In this document: piece after piece, positions 8,581 to 15,410 of the stretch | How positions within the stretch are numbered: the stretch's first letter is position 1 | Layout: every line of letters starts with the position of its first letter | Assembly (NCBI GenBank): GCA_020430865.1 | Contig: JAGQIY010000243.1 | Coordinates: forward strand, 1-18,632 | Source of the DNA: Myxococcales bacterium | GTDB taxonomy: Bacteria > Myxococcota > Polyangia > Polyangiales > Polyangiaceae | DNA: 18,632 bases | Reading direction: 5' to 3' | The notes under the pieces: model-generated | Seen by the model: the letters and a program-made list of their open reading frames with translations, nothing else | What the model was told of the DNA's origin: nothing | Database searches by the model: none | Made by a program: the position numbers and the translations under genes

Positions 8581-8602
8581 CAGGGTGTTGCAAAACACCC
8601 TG
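8581..8602. repeat. CAGGGTGTT-type hairpin, copy 3
   Basis: A perfect 9-bp inverted repeat CAGGGTGTT-GCAA-AACACCCTG, 10 bp downstream of the stop of the IPT lipoprotein gene (minus strand). It could act as a stem-loop 3' end for that operon, but no U-tract follows. Its sequence is almost the same as 7026-7045. Confidence 0.7.
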
Positions 8603-8612
8603 CCAACGCCGG

Positions 8613-10058
8613 TTAGGGCGTCGTTCGACGTCTGGGGAAGTACAGCGAGTCCTCATGGCGCACCAGGAACACGAAGTCACCAGCGGAGTCGATCTCGAGC
8701 GCGTCGAGCTCCGGGCAGGGCCAGAGCGCAGTCTCACCGGGGTCGCTCGCGGGATCGGTCGTCAGTTGGAGTCCCAGTTCGCGGTCGCAGATCCCGCCGA
8801 CCACGAGGCTGTCGGTGAAGGCGTAGCGACTCGTGGTCTTCTCGTCGGGGAGCGAGAGGCTGCCGCCGCCGTCCGGGGTCAGCAGCGCGGTGTAGCAGAG
8901 GTAGTCCGTGTCGCTCAGGCCCCAGGGGTCGACGTCGCTGCCGCAGTAGCGCACGACGGTCCCTCTCCCCCGATCGAAGAACTCCAGGCTGGTGATGTAG
9001 TCGTCCATGCTGATTCCGCATGCAAACGAGCTGCCGAAGCTCGTGTCGTTGGGACCCAGCACGCGACACATCGGGCGTTCCATGTCGTCCAGGAAGCTGC
9101 CGCTGTCCACGGAGCGAGCGAGCCAGAGTGAGCCATCGCTGGTCGCCCCTGCGGCATGGTCCGGAGCCGTCGGGTTGGGGTCGGCGATGGGCCCCTTGTC
9201 GATCGTCCAGGTGCCGGCGCCAGGTCTCGCGCGACTCCACATGTCGCCCTCCGCGTACCACACCACCGCGCCGTTCGAGCCGCCAGCGAGCGCGAACTCC
9301 TCGCTGACGAGTAGCCCGGTCGGCTTGGCGACGAGACCACCGGATCCATCGGGATCCAGCTGAATGATCTCCGGGGGTGAGGAATCACTGAGCGCAAAGC
9401 CTTCGACCTCGCTTGTTTCCCCGAGGTATAGTCGAAGGGTCTCCTCGCGATAGGCGCTGATTGACACGCTCGCCTCGCTGCGGCCGTCGACGGTGAAGCG
9501 TGTCAAGGTCGGTGGCGAGGTGTCGACGACTACCGCCAGCGCGCCGTTGCCCGCGGCGACGCTCGCGACGACGCTCGCGCCAGGCGCAATGGAGTAGGGC
9601 GCGCCCGGGAGCCAGCTCGGCTTGAAGTCGCCGGCCAGGACCGCGCCCTCGGGGGTTTCGAGCGCGACTTGGCCCTCCGCCGGAAACGCGAAGCGGAAAC
9701 GAACTTCGTCTTCGATCCATTCCGTGACGAGCTGCTCGTCGGTGGGGCTGATCACCACCTCACCGCCGCCGCCCAGCACGAGCTGGACGTCGCTACGCTC
9801 GGCGCTGCCCAGGTCGCCGCCGAGGATGGTGACCTCGCTGCCATAGACGCCTTCCGTCGGCGTCATGCTCGTCACCTGTGGCGGACCATGGGTGACGGCG
9901 CCCGAGCCACCGGTGCCGCCGCTGCTTCCTCCAGTGCCTCCACGTGCGCCCTCTCCGAACTGCACGTGGCTGCTCTCACCACGGTCTTCGTTCACGCTGA
10001 CGCAGGCCTGGAGCAGGCAGAGGGAGAGCCCAAAGGCGGGAAATGTTCGTCTGTTCAT
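8613..10058 (-). CDS. Lipoprotein with IPT/TIG-like domain and C-terminal all-beta region
   Basis: A 481-aa predicted lipoprotein. The ATG at 10058 is chosen because it gives a signal peptide with lipobox LQAC (Cys19) and overlaps the previous stop as ATGA; the open frame extends to 10307, but that extension is Arg-rich and has no signal peptide. After a short Gly/Ser linker (about 35-55), an IPT/TIG-like domain (about 60-146: PQVTSMTPTEGVYGSEVTILGGDLG) is followed by about 330 residues of hydrophilic beta-rich sequence that could be a propeller or reporter-like domain. Six cysteines in the last 160 residues could form disulfides, fitting an extracytoplasmic location. It is the third gene of an envelope operon. 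I recognise no enzyme motif. Confidence 0.88.
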   Translation of the reverse strand: MNRRTFPAFGLSLCLLQACVSVNEDRGESSHVQFGEGARGGTGGSSGGTGGSGAVTHGPPQVTSMTPTEGVYGSEVTILGGDLGSAERSDVQLVLGGGGEVVISPTDEQLVTEWIEDEVRFRFAFPAEGQVALETPEGAVLAGDFKPSWLPGAPYSIAPGASVVASVAAGNGALAVVVDTSPPTLTRFTVDGRSEASVSISAYREETLRLYLGETSEVEGFALSDSSPPEIIQLDPDGSGGLVAKPTGLLVSEEFALAGGSNGAVVWYAEGDMWSRARPGAGTWTIDKGPIADPNPTAPDHAAGATSDGSLWLARSVDSGSFLDDMERPMCRVLGPNDTSFGSSFACGISMDDYITSLEFFDRGRGTVVRYCGSDVDPWGLSDTDYLCYTALLTPDGGGSLSLPDEKTTSRYAFTDSLVVGGICDRELGLQLTTDPASDPGETALWPCPELDALEIDSAGDFVFLVRHEDSLYFPRRRTTP

Positions 10059-10462
10059 TGCGCGCACCCCGAGTCGATGAGGACGTCGAACTGCTGGCCG
10101 TCGTTCGCGACCAGGGTGACCGTCTCGGCGTAGCCGGCGTCCAGCTGCTCGGCGCTGAGCGTCCGCTTCGCGGCGCCCGGGTCCTGGATCCCGGTGAAGC
10201 TGATCTCGACCTCTCGAGCGCTGGCGAACACGCGTGCTTCGAACTGGCCATCGAAGTCGATGGTGTTCATGGCGTGGCTGCCGAGCAGGATGGGGAGCGT
10301 CGTGCACTCCCCTGGCGTGGACTCACCCTGGGCGTTCGTCGCGCTGAGGGTCACGCTCGTGTAGCTGAGCCCTGCCGGGTCGTTGGTGCAGGCGTGACCC
10401 AGGCAGCCGAGGAGCAGGCAGCCGAGAAGCAAGCCAGAGCTCAGGTAGCCGTCGGGCCTCAT
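10055..10462 (-). CDS. Small predicted lipoprotein, unknown function
   Basis: A 135-aa protein with a short charged N-terminus, a Leu-rich hydrophobic segment and a lipobox LLGC (Cys20; Cys15 is a second possibility). The mature part has two widely spaced cysteines (in GECTT and in the terminal SGCAQ) that could form a disulfide, and beta-rich sequence such as TVTLVANDGQQFDVLID. It overlaps both neighbours by 4 nt (ATGA at 10459-10462 and 10055-10058), so all three should be made together and may work as one envelope complex. No family recognised. Confidence 0.83.
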   Translation of the reverse strand: MRPDGYLSSGLLLGCLLLGCLGHACTNDPAGLSYTSVTLSATNAQGESTPGECTTLPILLGSHAMNTIDFDGQFEARVFASAREVEISFTGIQDPGAAKRTLSAEQLDAGYAETVTLVANDGQQFDVLIDSGCAQ

Positions 10463-11304
10463 GGCCGCACCACCATGCGAAAGCCGAACGTGATCCAGGT
10501 GTGAAGCGCTCGGTCCTCGACCGGGCCGGAGTGCACTTCGTAGCCGTTGATCTCGGTCTGGGTCTTCTCGAAGCGCGTGGCGACGACCTCGACGAAGGGG
10601 CCGATGCCGACACCTGCGCGATAGTCGGCTCCGAAGCTCAGCTTGGCGTAGGTCGTCCCGGTGCTACTGTTTGTTTCCTCGCGGTTGTGAGGTTCGTCGT
10701 CGATGCTCTGAACCACTCCCTCGATGCCGAGCCCGTAGCCGATCCAAGGATTCCAGCGTGCCGCGGGGTCGAAGGAGTACTCGCCCTCGAGTCCGGCGCG
10801 GATGGTGATCACGGAGCAGGAGACGTCGTTCTCCAGATTCGAGTCCTTGTCGTCGCAGGCGTCTTCCACGCCAGGGTTGCTGCCCTCGCTACCGAAGCCG
10901 AACTGCAAGTAGCCCCCGAGGTACCAGCGCTCGGCGAGCTTCGCGCCGAGGCCGATCAGGAACGGGACCTGCCACGCGTAGCGGGCGCCGAGGCTGTCTC
11001 CTGGTCGACCTGTCGCGTCACCAAAGGGAAAGCTCGCCCCCGTGCCGAAGTGAGCCTGAAAGCCGGTGGACGCCGGGGGGGCTCCGCGTCGGCTCCGCGT
11101 CGGCTCGGGCGGCGGTTCTGGTGCCGGAGGTTCGTCCACCTCAACCGCGGACGCCGGAGGCGGAGGGGGTGGTGGTCGAACGACCGGAGCTGGAGCCCCG
11201 GGGGCAGCTTCGTCTGGAGCGTTTCCGTCAGGAACCTCGACGGCGCCCGCGAGGGACGTCCACAGCATCGCAGCGACCGGAGCCGCGCCCAGCAGGAGCT
11301 TCAT
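10459..11304 (-). CDS. Outer-membrane beta-barrel protein with Pro-rich linker
   Basis: A 281-aa predicted outer-membrane protein. The ATG at 11304 gives a clean signal peptide (MKLLLGAAPVAAMLWTSLAGA) and is preferred, although GGAGG sits only 2 nt before it. An in-frame ATG at 11382 has a much better AGGAGG and would add 26 residues ahead of the signal peptide. The mature protein begins with an acidic/Pro-rich linker (about 25-75, with a seven-proline run) and continues as alternating aromatic/small-residue strands (GFQAHFGTGASFPFG, WYLGGYLQFGFGSE, GPFVEVVATRFEK, TWITFGFRMVV) typical of small 8- to 12-stranded barrels. Two cysteines (ACDDKD, VSCSV) could form a loop disulfide. It is the first gene of a three-gene operon with two lipoproteins. 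An 11-bp tandem repeat and a 7-base C run interrupt the linker. Confidence 0.82.
   Translation of the reverse strand: MKLLLGAAPVAAMLWTSLAGAVEVPDGNAPDEAAPGAPAPVVRPPPPPPPASAVEVDEPPAPEPPPEPTRSRRGAPPASTGFQAHFGTGASFPFGDATGRPGDSLGARYAWQVPFLIGLGAKLAERWYLGGYLQFGFGSEGSNPGVEDACDDKDSNLENDVSCSVITIRAGLEGEYSFDPAARWNPWIGYGLGIEGVVQSIDDEPHNREETNSSTGTTYAKLSFGADYRAGVGIGPFVEVVATRFEKTQTEINGYEVHSGPVEDRALHTWITFGFRMVVRP
11075..11102 (-). repeat. Homopolymer plus 11-bp tandem repeat inside a coding region
   Basis: Seven consecutive G on the plus strand (11075-11081) run into two perfect copies of GCTCCGCGTCG (11081-11091 and 11092-11102), with a partial third copy (GCTC) after. The unit is not a multiple of three, so gain or loss of one unit, or of one base in the run, would shift the frame of the barrel gene at about residue 70-75, between the signal peptide and the barrel. 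Confidence 0.75.
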
Positions 11305-11641
11305 CCCCTCCAGTGTCTCACCTCGCGTGCTGCGACGAAAATGTTCCTTGCCGACACCGCTGTCGCTTGCTGCCACTTGCATTCGTCCTCCTCGGTTGGT
11401 GCGCCGGAGCGACGCGAGTGCAACGGTCGTACCCAGCGCGGTGCGAACGCGGTCTCGCGCCGAGGCGCTGGGTGCTACGCCTCGCTGGCTCGCGCAGCGG
11501 CCCGCGCGGTGCGAACGCCGGTTTGCCGCGTGGTTTTGGACGACCACGTCGCGCTTCACAGGTGTGTGTCCGGGGCTACACGAAGCGGCGCTGCGCCCTC
11601 GAGAGGCGTTCTGGAGGTTTACTGGCTTTGCGCCGACTCAC

Positions 11642-11670
11642 TTGCGTGTCGGGGCGCCAGTCGCCATACT
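11642..11670 (+). promoter_or_regulatory. Weak sigma70-like promoter candidate for the ABC-F gene
   Basis: TTGCGT and CATACT separated by exactly 17 bp match the consensus at 3/6 and 4/6 positions. Transcription would begin near 11677, just before a 5-codon ORF (MSYVI, 11683-11700) and the hairpin at 11719-11749. Such matches are common by chance. Confidence 0.22.
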
Positions 11671-11718
11671 CCCCCACGACCGATGAGCTACGTGATCTGA
11701 ATCCAGCTTCGAGTTCCC

Positions 11719-11749
11719 GGTACGTCGCGCTTTGCGAAGCGCCCGTACC
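11719..11749 (+). ncRNA. Strong hairpin in the ABC-F leader, possible regulatory RNA element
   Basis: Two stacked perfect stems, GGTACG/CGTACC and GCGCTT/AAGCGC, are separated by a small asymmetric bulge (TC against C) and closed by a TGCG loop. It ends 134 nt before the ABC-F start codon. There is no following T-tract on either strand, so it is not a simple terminator. Its function is unknown; a leader-RNA role is inferred from position. Confidence 0.4.
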
Positions 11750-11883
11750 GCATCCCTGACCGAGCTGTCGATCGCGATCATCCTCGTTGCCACTCACTTG
11801 GCCGTTGGGCGCTGCGTTCGATCTCACGACGACAGCCACTGCCGTGCGGAGCGCGTCGAGTCGCCCGCAAAGGAGTGCGACGT

Positions 11884-13407
11884 ATGTTGCGTCTTCAGAA
11901 CGTTGCGTTTGGTTTCCCCGATGCTGCCCCGCTCTTCAGTGGCGTGGACCTGCAGCTCGAGCCTGGCGTCTGGGGTCTGGTGGGGCCAAACGGTGCAGGC
12001 AAGTCCACCCTGTTGCGAGTGATGGCCGCAGCCCTTGCGCCGAGCGCTGGTCGACGCCTCGGACCTGCCGCGGGGGACGTGGCCTGGTGCGCGCAGCGGG
12101 TGGACGAGCCCGGTGCTGACGTCCGTTTGCTCGCCGAAGCCTACGAGCGCCAGGCCTTGCGCTGGCAGCAGCGCCTGGCGCTCGAGCCCTCGATGCTCGA
12201 GCGCTGGTCCAGTCTGAGCCCTGGCGAGCGCAGGCGTTGGCAGCTCGCGGCAGCTCTCAACCGCGAGCCGGAGCTACTCCTGCTCGACGAGCTGAGCAAC
12301 CACATCGACACCCAGAGCCGCCGTCAGATCGAGCAGGCCCTGCGAAGCTTCTCGGGCATCGCGGTCTTGGTCTCCCACGACCGCGCGCTGCTCGACTCGC
12401 TCTGTCAGGCCGTGTTGTGGCTGGAGGCGGGTGAGCTTCGAAAGTATCCGGGAGGATACACCCGAGCCGCGCAGAGCCGTCAGGTCGAGCGGGCGGCTCG
12501 CGAGGGGGAGCGGCGTCAGCTGTTGACAGAGCAAGGCCAGCTGTTCAGGCGCGTGCAGCGAGAACGCGAAGTCGCGCGTCAGGCCGCTCGAGGCATCGGT
12601 GCGCGTACGCGCATGAAGGGGCCGAAGGACAACGACGCGCGCGGCGCGCTGCGCAAGGGGCTCGCGGAGCGAGCTGCCTCCTCGCTCGCGACGAAGGCTG
12701 GATCGAGCGCCTCGCAGCTCGCGCGCGTCAGCGAGCGGCTGCGTGGTGCGCGGATCGAGAAGGAGTACGGGCGCTCGGTGTTCGTGGACTACCTGAAGTG
12801 TCCCAAGGCGCGCCTCGCAACGCTCCACGCGCCAGAGCTGCGACGCGGAGAGCGCGCGCTCCTGGGGCGGCTCGAGTTGGTGCTCAAGCGCGAGTCTCGG
12901 ATCTGGTTGCGAGGACCCAATGGCAGCGGCAAGTCGACGTTGATCGGCCAGCTGCTTGCTGCTGCCAGCGTGCCTCGAGAGCGCATCCTCTACCTCCCTC
13001 AAGATCAGGACGAGACGCGGGCGATCTCGGCGCTCGACGCCGTGCGCCGGCTGCCCCTCGACGAGCGCGGACGGGTGTTCGAGCTCGTCGCTGCCCTGGG
13101 CACCAACCCAGAGCAGCTGATCCGAACCGAACGGCCGTCGCCAGGGGAAGCCCAGAAGCTCTCGATCGCCTTTGGCTTGGCGCGTGGTGTGTGGTTGGTG
13201 GTGCTCGACGAACCCACGAATCACCTCGACTTGCCTAGCGTCGAGCGCCTGGAGCGAGCCCTCGCGGGGTATCCAGGCGCGCTCCTGCTGGCGACTCACG
13301 ACGCGCACTTTGCTCACGCCATCTGTGATGACGAATGGAGTCTCGAAGGCGAGCGGGTCGTCGCCAGGTCGCTGCAGCCAGGGAACGTCGTGAGCGAGAT
13401 CCAGTGA
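11884..13407 (+). CDS. ABC-F family ATPase (two ABC domains, no membrane segments)
   Basis: A 507-aa protein with two ATP-binding cassettes in tandem and no transmembrane segment, the ABC-F arrangement. Members bind the ribosome as translation factors or protect it from antibiotics. Domain 1: Walker A GPNGAGKST (Lys40), signature LSPGE, Walker B LLLLDELSNHID. Domain 2: GPNGSGKST, signature PSPGE, Walker B VVLDEPTNHLD and switch ATHDAHF. An Arg/Ala-rich linker with KGPKDNDARGALRKG joins them. Both catalytic glutamates are kept, but domain 1 has DELSNHID in place of DEPTNHLD, and both signatures read SPGE in place of SGGQ. The start is the ATG at 11884, 8 nt after AGGAG (11871-11875); an in-frame GTG at 11875 overlaps that Shine-Dalgarno sequence and is unlikely. 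Whether it confers antibiotic resistance cannot be decided from sequence. Confidence 0.9.
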   Translation: MLRLQNVAFGFPDAAPLFSGVDLQLEPGVWGLVGPNGAGKSTLLRVMAAALAPSAGRRLGPAAGDVAWCAQRVDEPGADVRLLAEAYERQALRWQQRLALEPSMLERWSSLSPGERRRWQLAAALNREPELLLLDELSNHIDTQSRRQIEQALRSFSGIAVLVSHDRALLDSLCQAVLWLEAGELRKYPGGYTRAAQSRQVERAAREGERRQLLTEQGQLFRRVQREREVARQAARGIGARTRMKGPKDNDARGALRKGLAERAASSLATKAGSSASQLARVSERLRGARIEKEYGRSVFVDYLKCPKARLATLHAPELRRGERALLGRLELVLKRESRIWLRGPNGSGKSTLIGQLLAAASVPRERILYLPQDQDETRAISALDAVRRLPLDERGRVFELVAALGTNPEQLIRTERPSPGEAQKLSIAFGLARGVWLVVLDEPTNHLDLPSVERLERALAGYPGALLLATHDAHFAHAICDDEWSLEGERVVARSLQPGNVVSEIQ

Positions 13408-13417
13408 CCCTCGCCGA

Positions 13418-14263
13418 TCATTCGGCAGCGCGCTCGCCCCACACTCCCTGTGCCGCGACCTCTCGGGCGAACGCCGCGAAGTCCCGGGGTGCGCGTCCCA
13501 GCACACGCTCCACGTCGCCGCTGACGTGCGAATTGCGACCATCGAGTACGCGAGCGAACAGCCCCGCGAGCCACACTGCCAGCTCGGTGGGGACGAAGGC
13601 GGCCAGGTCGCCGGCGTAGGCGGCTTCGCTCACCGCCTGGTAACGCAACGCGCGCCCCGACGCGTCGCCGATCTCTCGCGCCACGTCGGCGAAGCCGAGC
13701 AACCGGGGACCCGTCAGCTCGTAGGTCGAGCCCCCATGGCCGGCTCGAGTCAGGCAAGCAACCGCCACGTCCGCGATGTCGCGCGTGTCCGTGAAGGGTT
13801 CCACGACGTCGCCTGCTGGCATGCGAATGACACCCGAGAGCACTGCTGGAAGTAGCGCGCCCTCACTGAAGTTCTGGTTGAACCATGAGCAGCGCAAGAT
13901 CGTGCACTCCGCACCGGAGGCACGTGCAGCCTCCTCCGCTGGTTCGCACTCTGGCTCACCGCGTCCCGACAGCAAGACGATGCGCCGCGTGCCCTGGCTG
14001 ACCGCGAGGCGGGTGAGCTCGGCAATCTGCGAAGCCGCAGACGGGAGCGCCAGGTCGGGCGCGTAGCTGATGTAGAGCTGCTCGGAGCAGCCGAGGACCT
14101 CGCTCCAGCCCTCCGGACGCTCCCAGTCGAAGCTGGGATTGCCGCCGCGCGAGGTCACCGCGACTGACTGGCCTCGCGCCCTCAGCGCCTGCGCAACGAG
14201 AGCGCCTGTCTTGCCGGTACCGCCCACGACCAAGGTTTTTACTTTGTGGAAATGATTGACCAT
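13418..14263 (-). CDS. NmrA-like NAD(P)-binding oxidoreductase (atypical SDR)
   Basis: A 281-aa Rossmann-fold protein of the NmrA/atypical short-chain dehydrogenase group. The dinucleotide-binding loop is TLVVGGTGKTGALVAQAL (GGTGKTG at 14-20), followed by TSRGGNP (possible NADP-binding arginine), RIVLLSGRGE, ILRCSWFNQNFSEG and the C-terminal VLGRAPRDFAAFARE typical of the family. Some relatives are azo- or quinone reductases and others redox-sensing regulators; the substrate here is unknown. The ATG at 14263 is preceded by AAGGAA about 7 nt away. It is divergent from the LysR gene, the common layout for a regulator and its target, and its end is 10 nt from the convergent ABC-F stop. Confidence 0.9.
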   Translation of the reverse strand: MVNHFHKVKTLVVGGTGKTGALVAQALRARGQSVAVTSRGGNPSFDWERPEGWSEVLGCSEQLYISYAPDLALPSAASQIAELTRLAVSQGTRRIVLLSGRGEPECEPAEEAARASGAECTILRCSWFNQNFSEGALLPAVLSGVIRMPAGDVVEPFTDTRDIADVAVACLTRAGHGGSTYELTGPRLLGFADVAREIGDASGRALRYQAVSEAAYAGDLAAFVPTELAVWLAGLFARVLDGRNSHVSGDVERVLGRAPRDFAAFAREVAAQGVWGERAAE

Positions 14264-14328
14264 GTCGAGTTCCTTTCTTCACGCCACCATGCGTGGCGTC
14301 CGAGGAGGACTATGGACGAGGGGTGGCC

Positions 14329-15342
14329 ATGAACCCAACGATATGCTCTCATGACATCATGAACATGGTTCATGACCCCGCTCTGGCGAACATCGACCTG
14401 AACTTGTTTCTCGCCTTCGACGTCCTGGCGCAGACCCTCAACGTGACGCGTGCGGCGGAGCGTCTCGGGGTCACTCAGTCCGCGATGAGCCACACGTTGC
14501 GCAGACTCCGGGACGTCACCGCTGACCCGCTGCTGGTACGCAGCGGGAACGGCATGGTTCTCACACCGCGCGCCGAGCAGCTACTGGTGCCAGTGCGCAG
14601 CGCCCTGTTGATCCTTCAGCGTGGGCTGGCCGATCCTCGAGAGTTCCGGGCCCGGGAGTCCACACGGACCTTTTGCGTCGCGACGCCCGACCTGTTCGAC
14701 GCGCTGGCGATCCCGCCGCTCCTGGAGCGGGTCCGGGAGGAGGCTCCCTCGGTGGACGTCCAGATCACGCCGGTGCAGACGCCCCAGCTCGTGCAGAAGC
14801 TCGAGACCGGTGACGTCGACGTAGCGGTGATGCCCAGGGCGGACACCCTGCCGGCTCAGGACTCGCCAGCTGGATTGATGCGTCGCACGCTGTTCCGTGA
14901 CAACTACGCTTGCTTCATCCGTGCGGATCACCCAGCGCTGAGCAGGCGAGCACGGTCCAGGCTGCGTCTCCAGCAGTACGTGAAGCTGTCCCACGCTCTC
15001 ATCACTCCCAGCGGACGGGGGCCTGGGGTCATGGACGTCGCACTCGCGGAGCGGGGGCTCAGGCGCCGCGTGGCGCTACGCCTGCCCACGTTCCACTCCG
15101 CGCTGAGCATCGTCGCCCAGACCGACTTGGTGCTGACGGCGCCGGCCGCCCTGGCGGCGCTGTGCGGCGCCGAGCTCGGCCTCCTGGTGCTCCCGACCCC
15201 CGTGCCCTTGCCCGATCACAGCATCGATCTGGTCTGGCATTCCCGGTTCGATGCCGATCCTGCGGGGGCGTGGCTCCGGGAGCGCCTTCGCGAGGTCTCT
15301 ACCCATGTGCAACGCCGCATCCAGGGCGTGGGACGCGCTTGA
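14329..15342 (+). CDS. LysR-family transcriptional regulator
   Basis: A 337-aa LysR-type regulator. The N-terminal winged helix-turn-helix is clear: DLNLFLAFDVLAQTLNVTRA then AERLGVTQSAMSHTLRRLRD (about residues 24-62), followed by DPLLVRSGNGMVLTPRAEQL and a periplasmic-binding-protein-like effector domain (about 105-320). The style is closer to NodD/LeuO-type regulators than to NhaR. The ATG at 14329 is chosen because GAGGGG (14318-14323) sits 5 nt upstream. A GTG at 14293 and ATGs at 14359 and 14365 are in-frame alternatives. The gene diverges from the NmrA-like oxidoreductase, its most likely target, and lies 104 bp upstream of nhaA in the same direction. Confidence 0.92.
   Translation: MNPTICSHDIMNMVHDPALANIDLNLFLAFDVLAQTLNVTRAAERLGVTQSAMSHTLRRLRDVTADPLLVRSGNGMVLTPRAEQLLVPVRSALLILQRGLADPREFRARESTRTFCVATPDLFDALAIPPLLERVREEAPSVDVQITPVQTPQLVQKLETGDVDVAVMPRADTLPAQDSPAGLMRRTLFRDNYACFIRADHPALSRRARSRLRLQQYVKLSHALITPSGRGPGVMDVALAERGLRRRVALRLPTFHSALSIVAQTDLVLTAPAALAALCGAELGLLVLPTPVPLPDHSIDLVWHSRFDADPAGAWLRERLREVSTHVQRRIQGVGRA
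14349..14375. promoter_or_regulatory. Candidate LysR operator: TCATGA cluster with 19-bp inverted repeat
   Basis: TCATGAACATGGTTCATGA (14357-14375) is a perfect 8+3+8 inverted repeat, and a third TCATGA lies at 14349-14354. It sits at the start of the LysR gene, within 115 bp of the divergent oxidoreductase start. LysR proteins commonly bind such dyads and repress themselves. It overlaps two alternative ATG starts. The function is inferred. Confidence 0.45.
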
Positions 15343-15346
15343 GCAT

Positions 15347-15410
15347 CATGTCGTAATGAACGACATGAAGTGTCGAATATATCGTCCTTGTCGACATGAA
15401 GGACGCGTCC
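15347..15410 (+). promoter_or_regulatory. Palindrome-rich nhaA upstream region
   Basis: The 104-bp gap before nhaA holds a perfect hairpin CATGTCGT-AATGA-ACGACATG (15347-15367), a second one CGTCCTT-GTCGACATG-AAGGACG (15383-15405), a TGTCGA/TCGACA pair (15371-15376 and 15391-15396) and a self-complementary GGACGCGTCC (15401-15410). CGACATGAAG occurs twice, 31 bp apart (15361-15370 and 15392-15401), about three helical turns. This looks like repeated binding sites for one regulator. An AT-rich AATATAT core lies between them. The promoter itself is not resolved. Confidence 0.5.

Larger units (their letters stand above)
11305..11883. other. Intergenic region of about 580 bp between divergent transcription units
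   Basis: This stretch separates the envelope operon (minus) from the ABC-F gene (plus). Long open frames exist on both strands, but they are Arg/Pro-rich high-GC shadows without start signals or recognisable domains. It should contain both promoters. Structures seen: a 15-bp direct repeat GCGCGGTGCGAACGC at 11436-11450 and 11504-11518, an inverted repeat GAGGCG/CGCCTC at 11462-11467 and 11478-11483, and the strong hairpin at 11719-11749. Confidence 0.6.

Noticed and set aside
7026..8602. The CAGGGTGTT hairpins as ordinary rho-independent terminators
   Set aside because: No T-tract follows on either strand, and the primary sequence is conserved between copies, which a terminator does not need.
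7998..9131. 377-aa open frame on the plus strand
   Set aside because: It runs across the antisense of the sigma factor, the hairpins and the IPT lipoprotein, with no recognisable domain.
10059..10307. N-terminal extension of the IPT lipoprotein to 10307
   Set aside because: The added 83 residues are Arg/His-rich and overlap the small lipoprotein; the ATG at 10058 gives a lipobox and an ATGA overlap.
11436..11518. 15-bp direct repeat as an integration att-site pair
   Set aside because: Only 68 bp apart, with no integrase, tRNA or element between them.
10501..11700. 399-aa open frame on the plus strand across the barrel gene and the gap
   Set aside because: The opposite strand encodes a signal peptide and barrel strands; this frame has no domain, no plausible start signal and an Arg/Ala-rich shadow composition.
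12274..13542. 422-aa open frame antisense to the ABC-F gene
   Set aside because: Composition is Arg/Leu/Gln-rich shadow sequence, has no domain, and lies opposite a gene with clear ABC motifs.
14329..15342. LysR gene as NhaR, the known activator of nhaA
   Set aside because: The N-terminal sequence is NodD/LeuO-like and does not resemble the NhaR helix-turn-helix as I recall it; adjacency alone is not enough.
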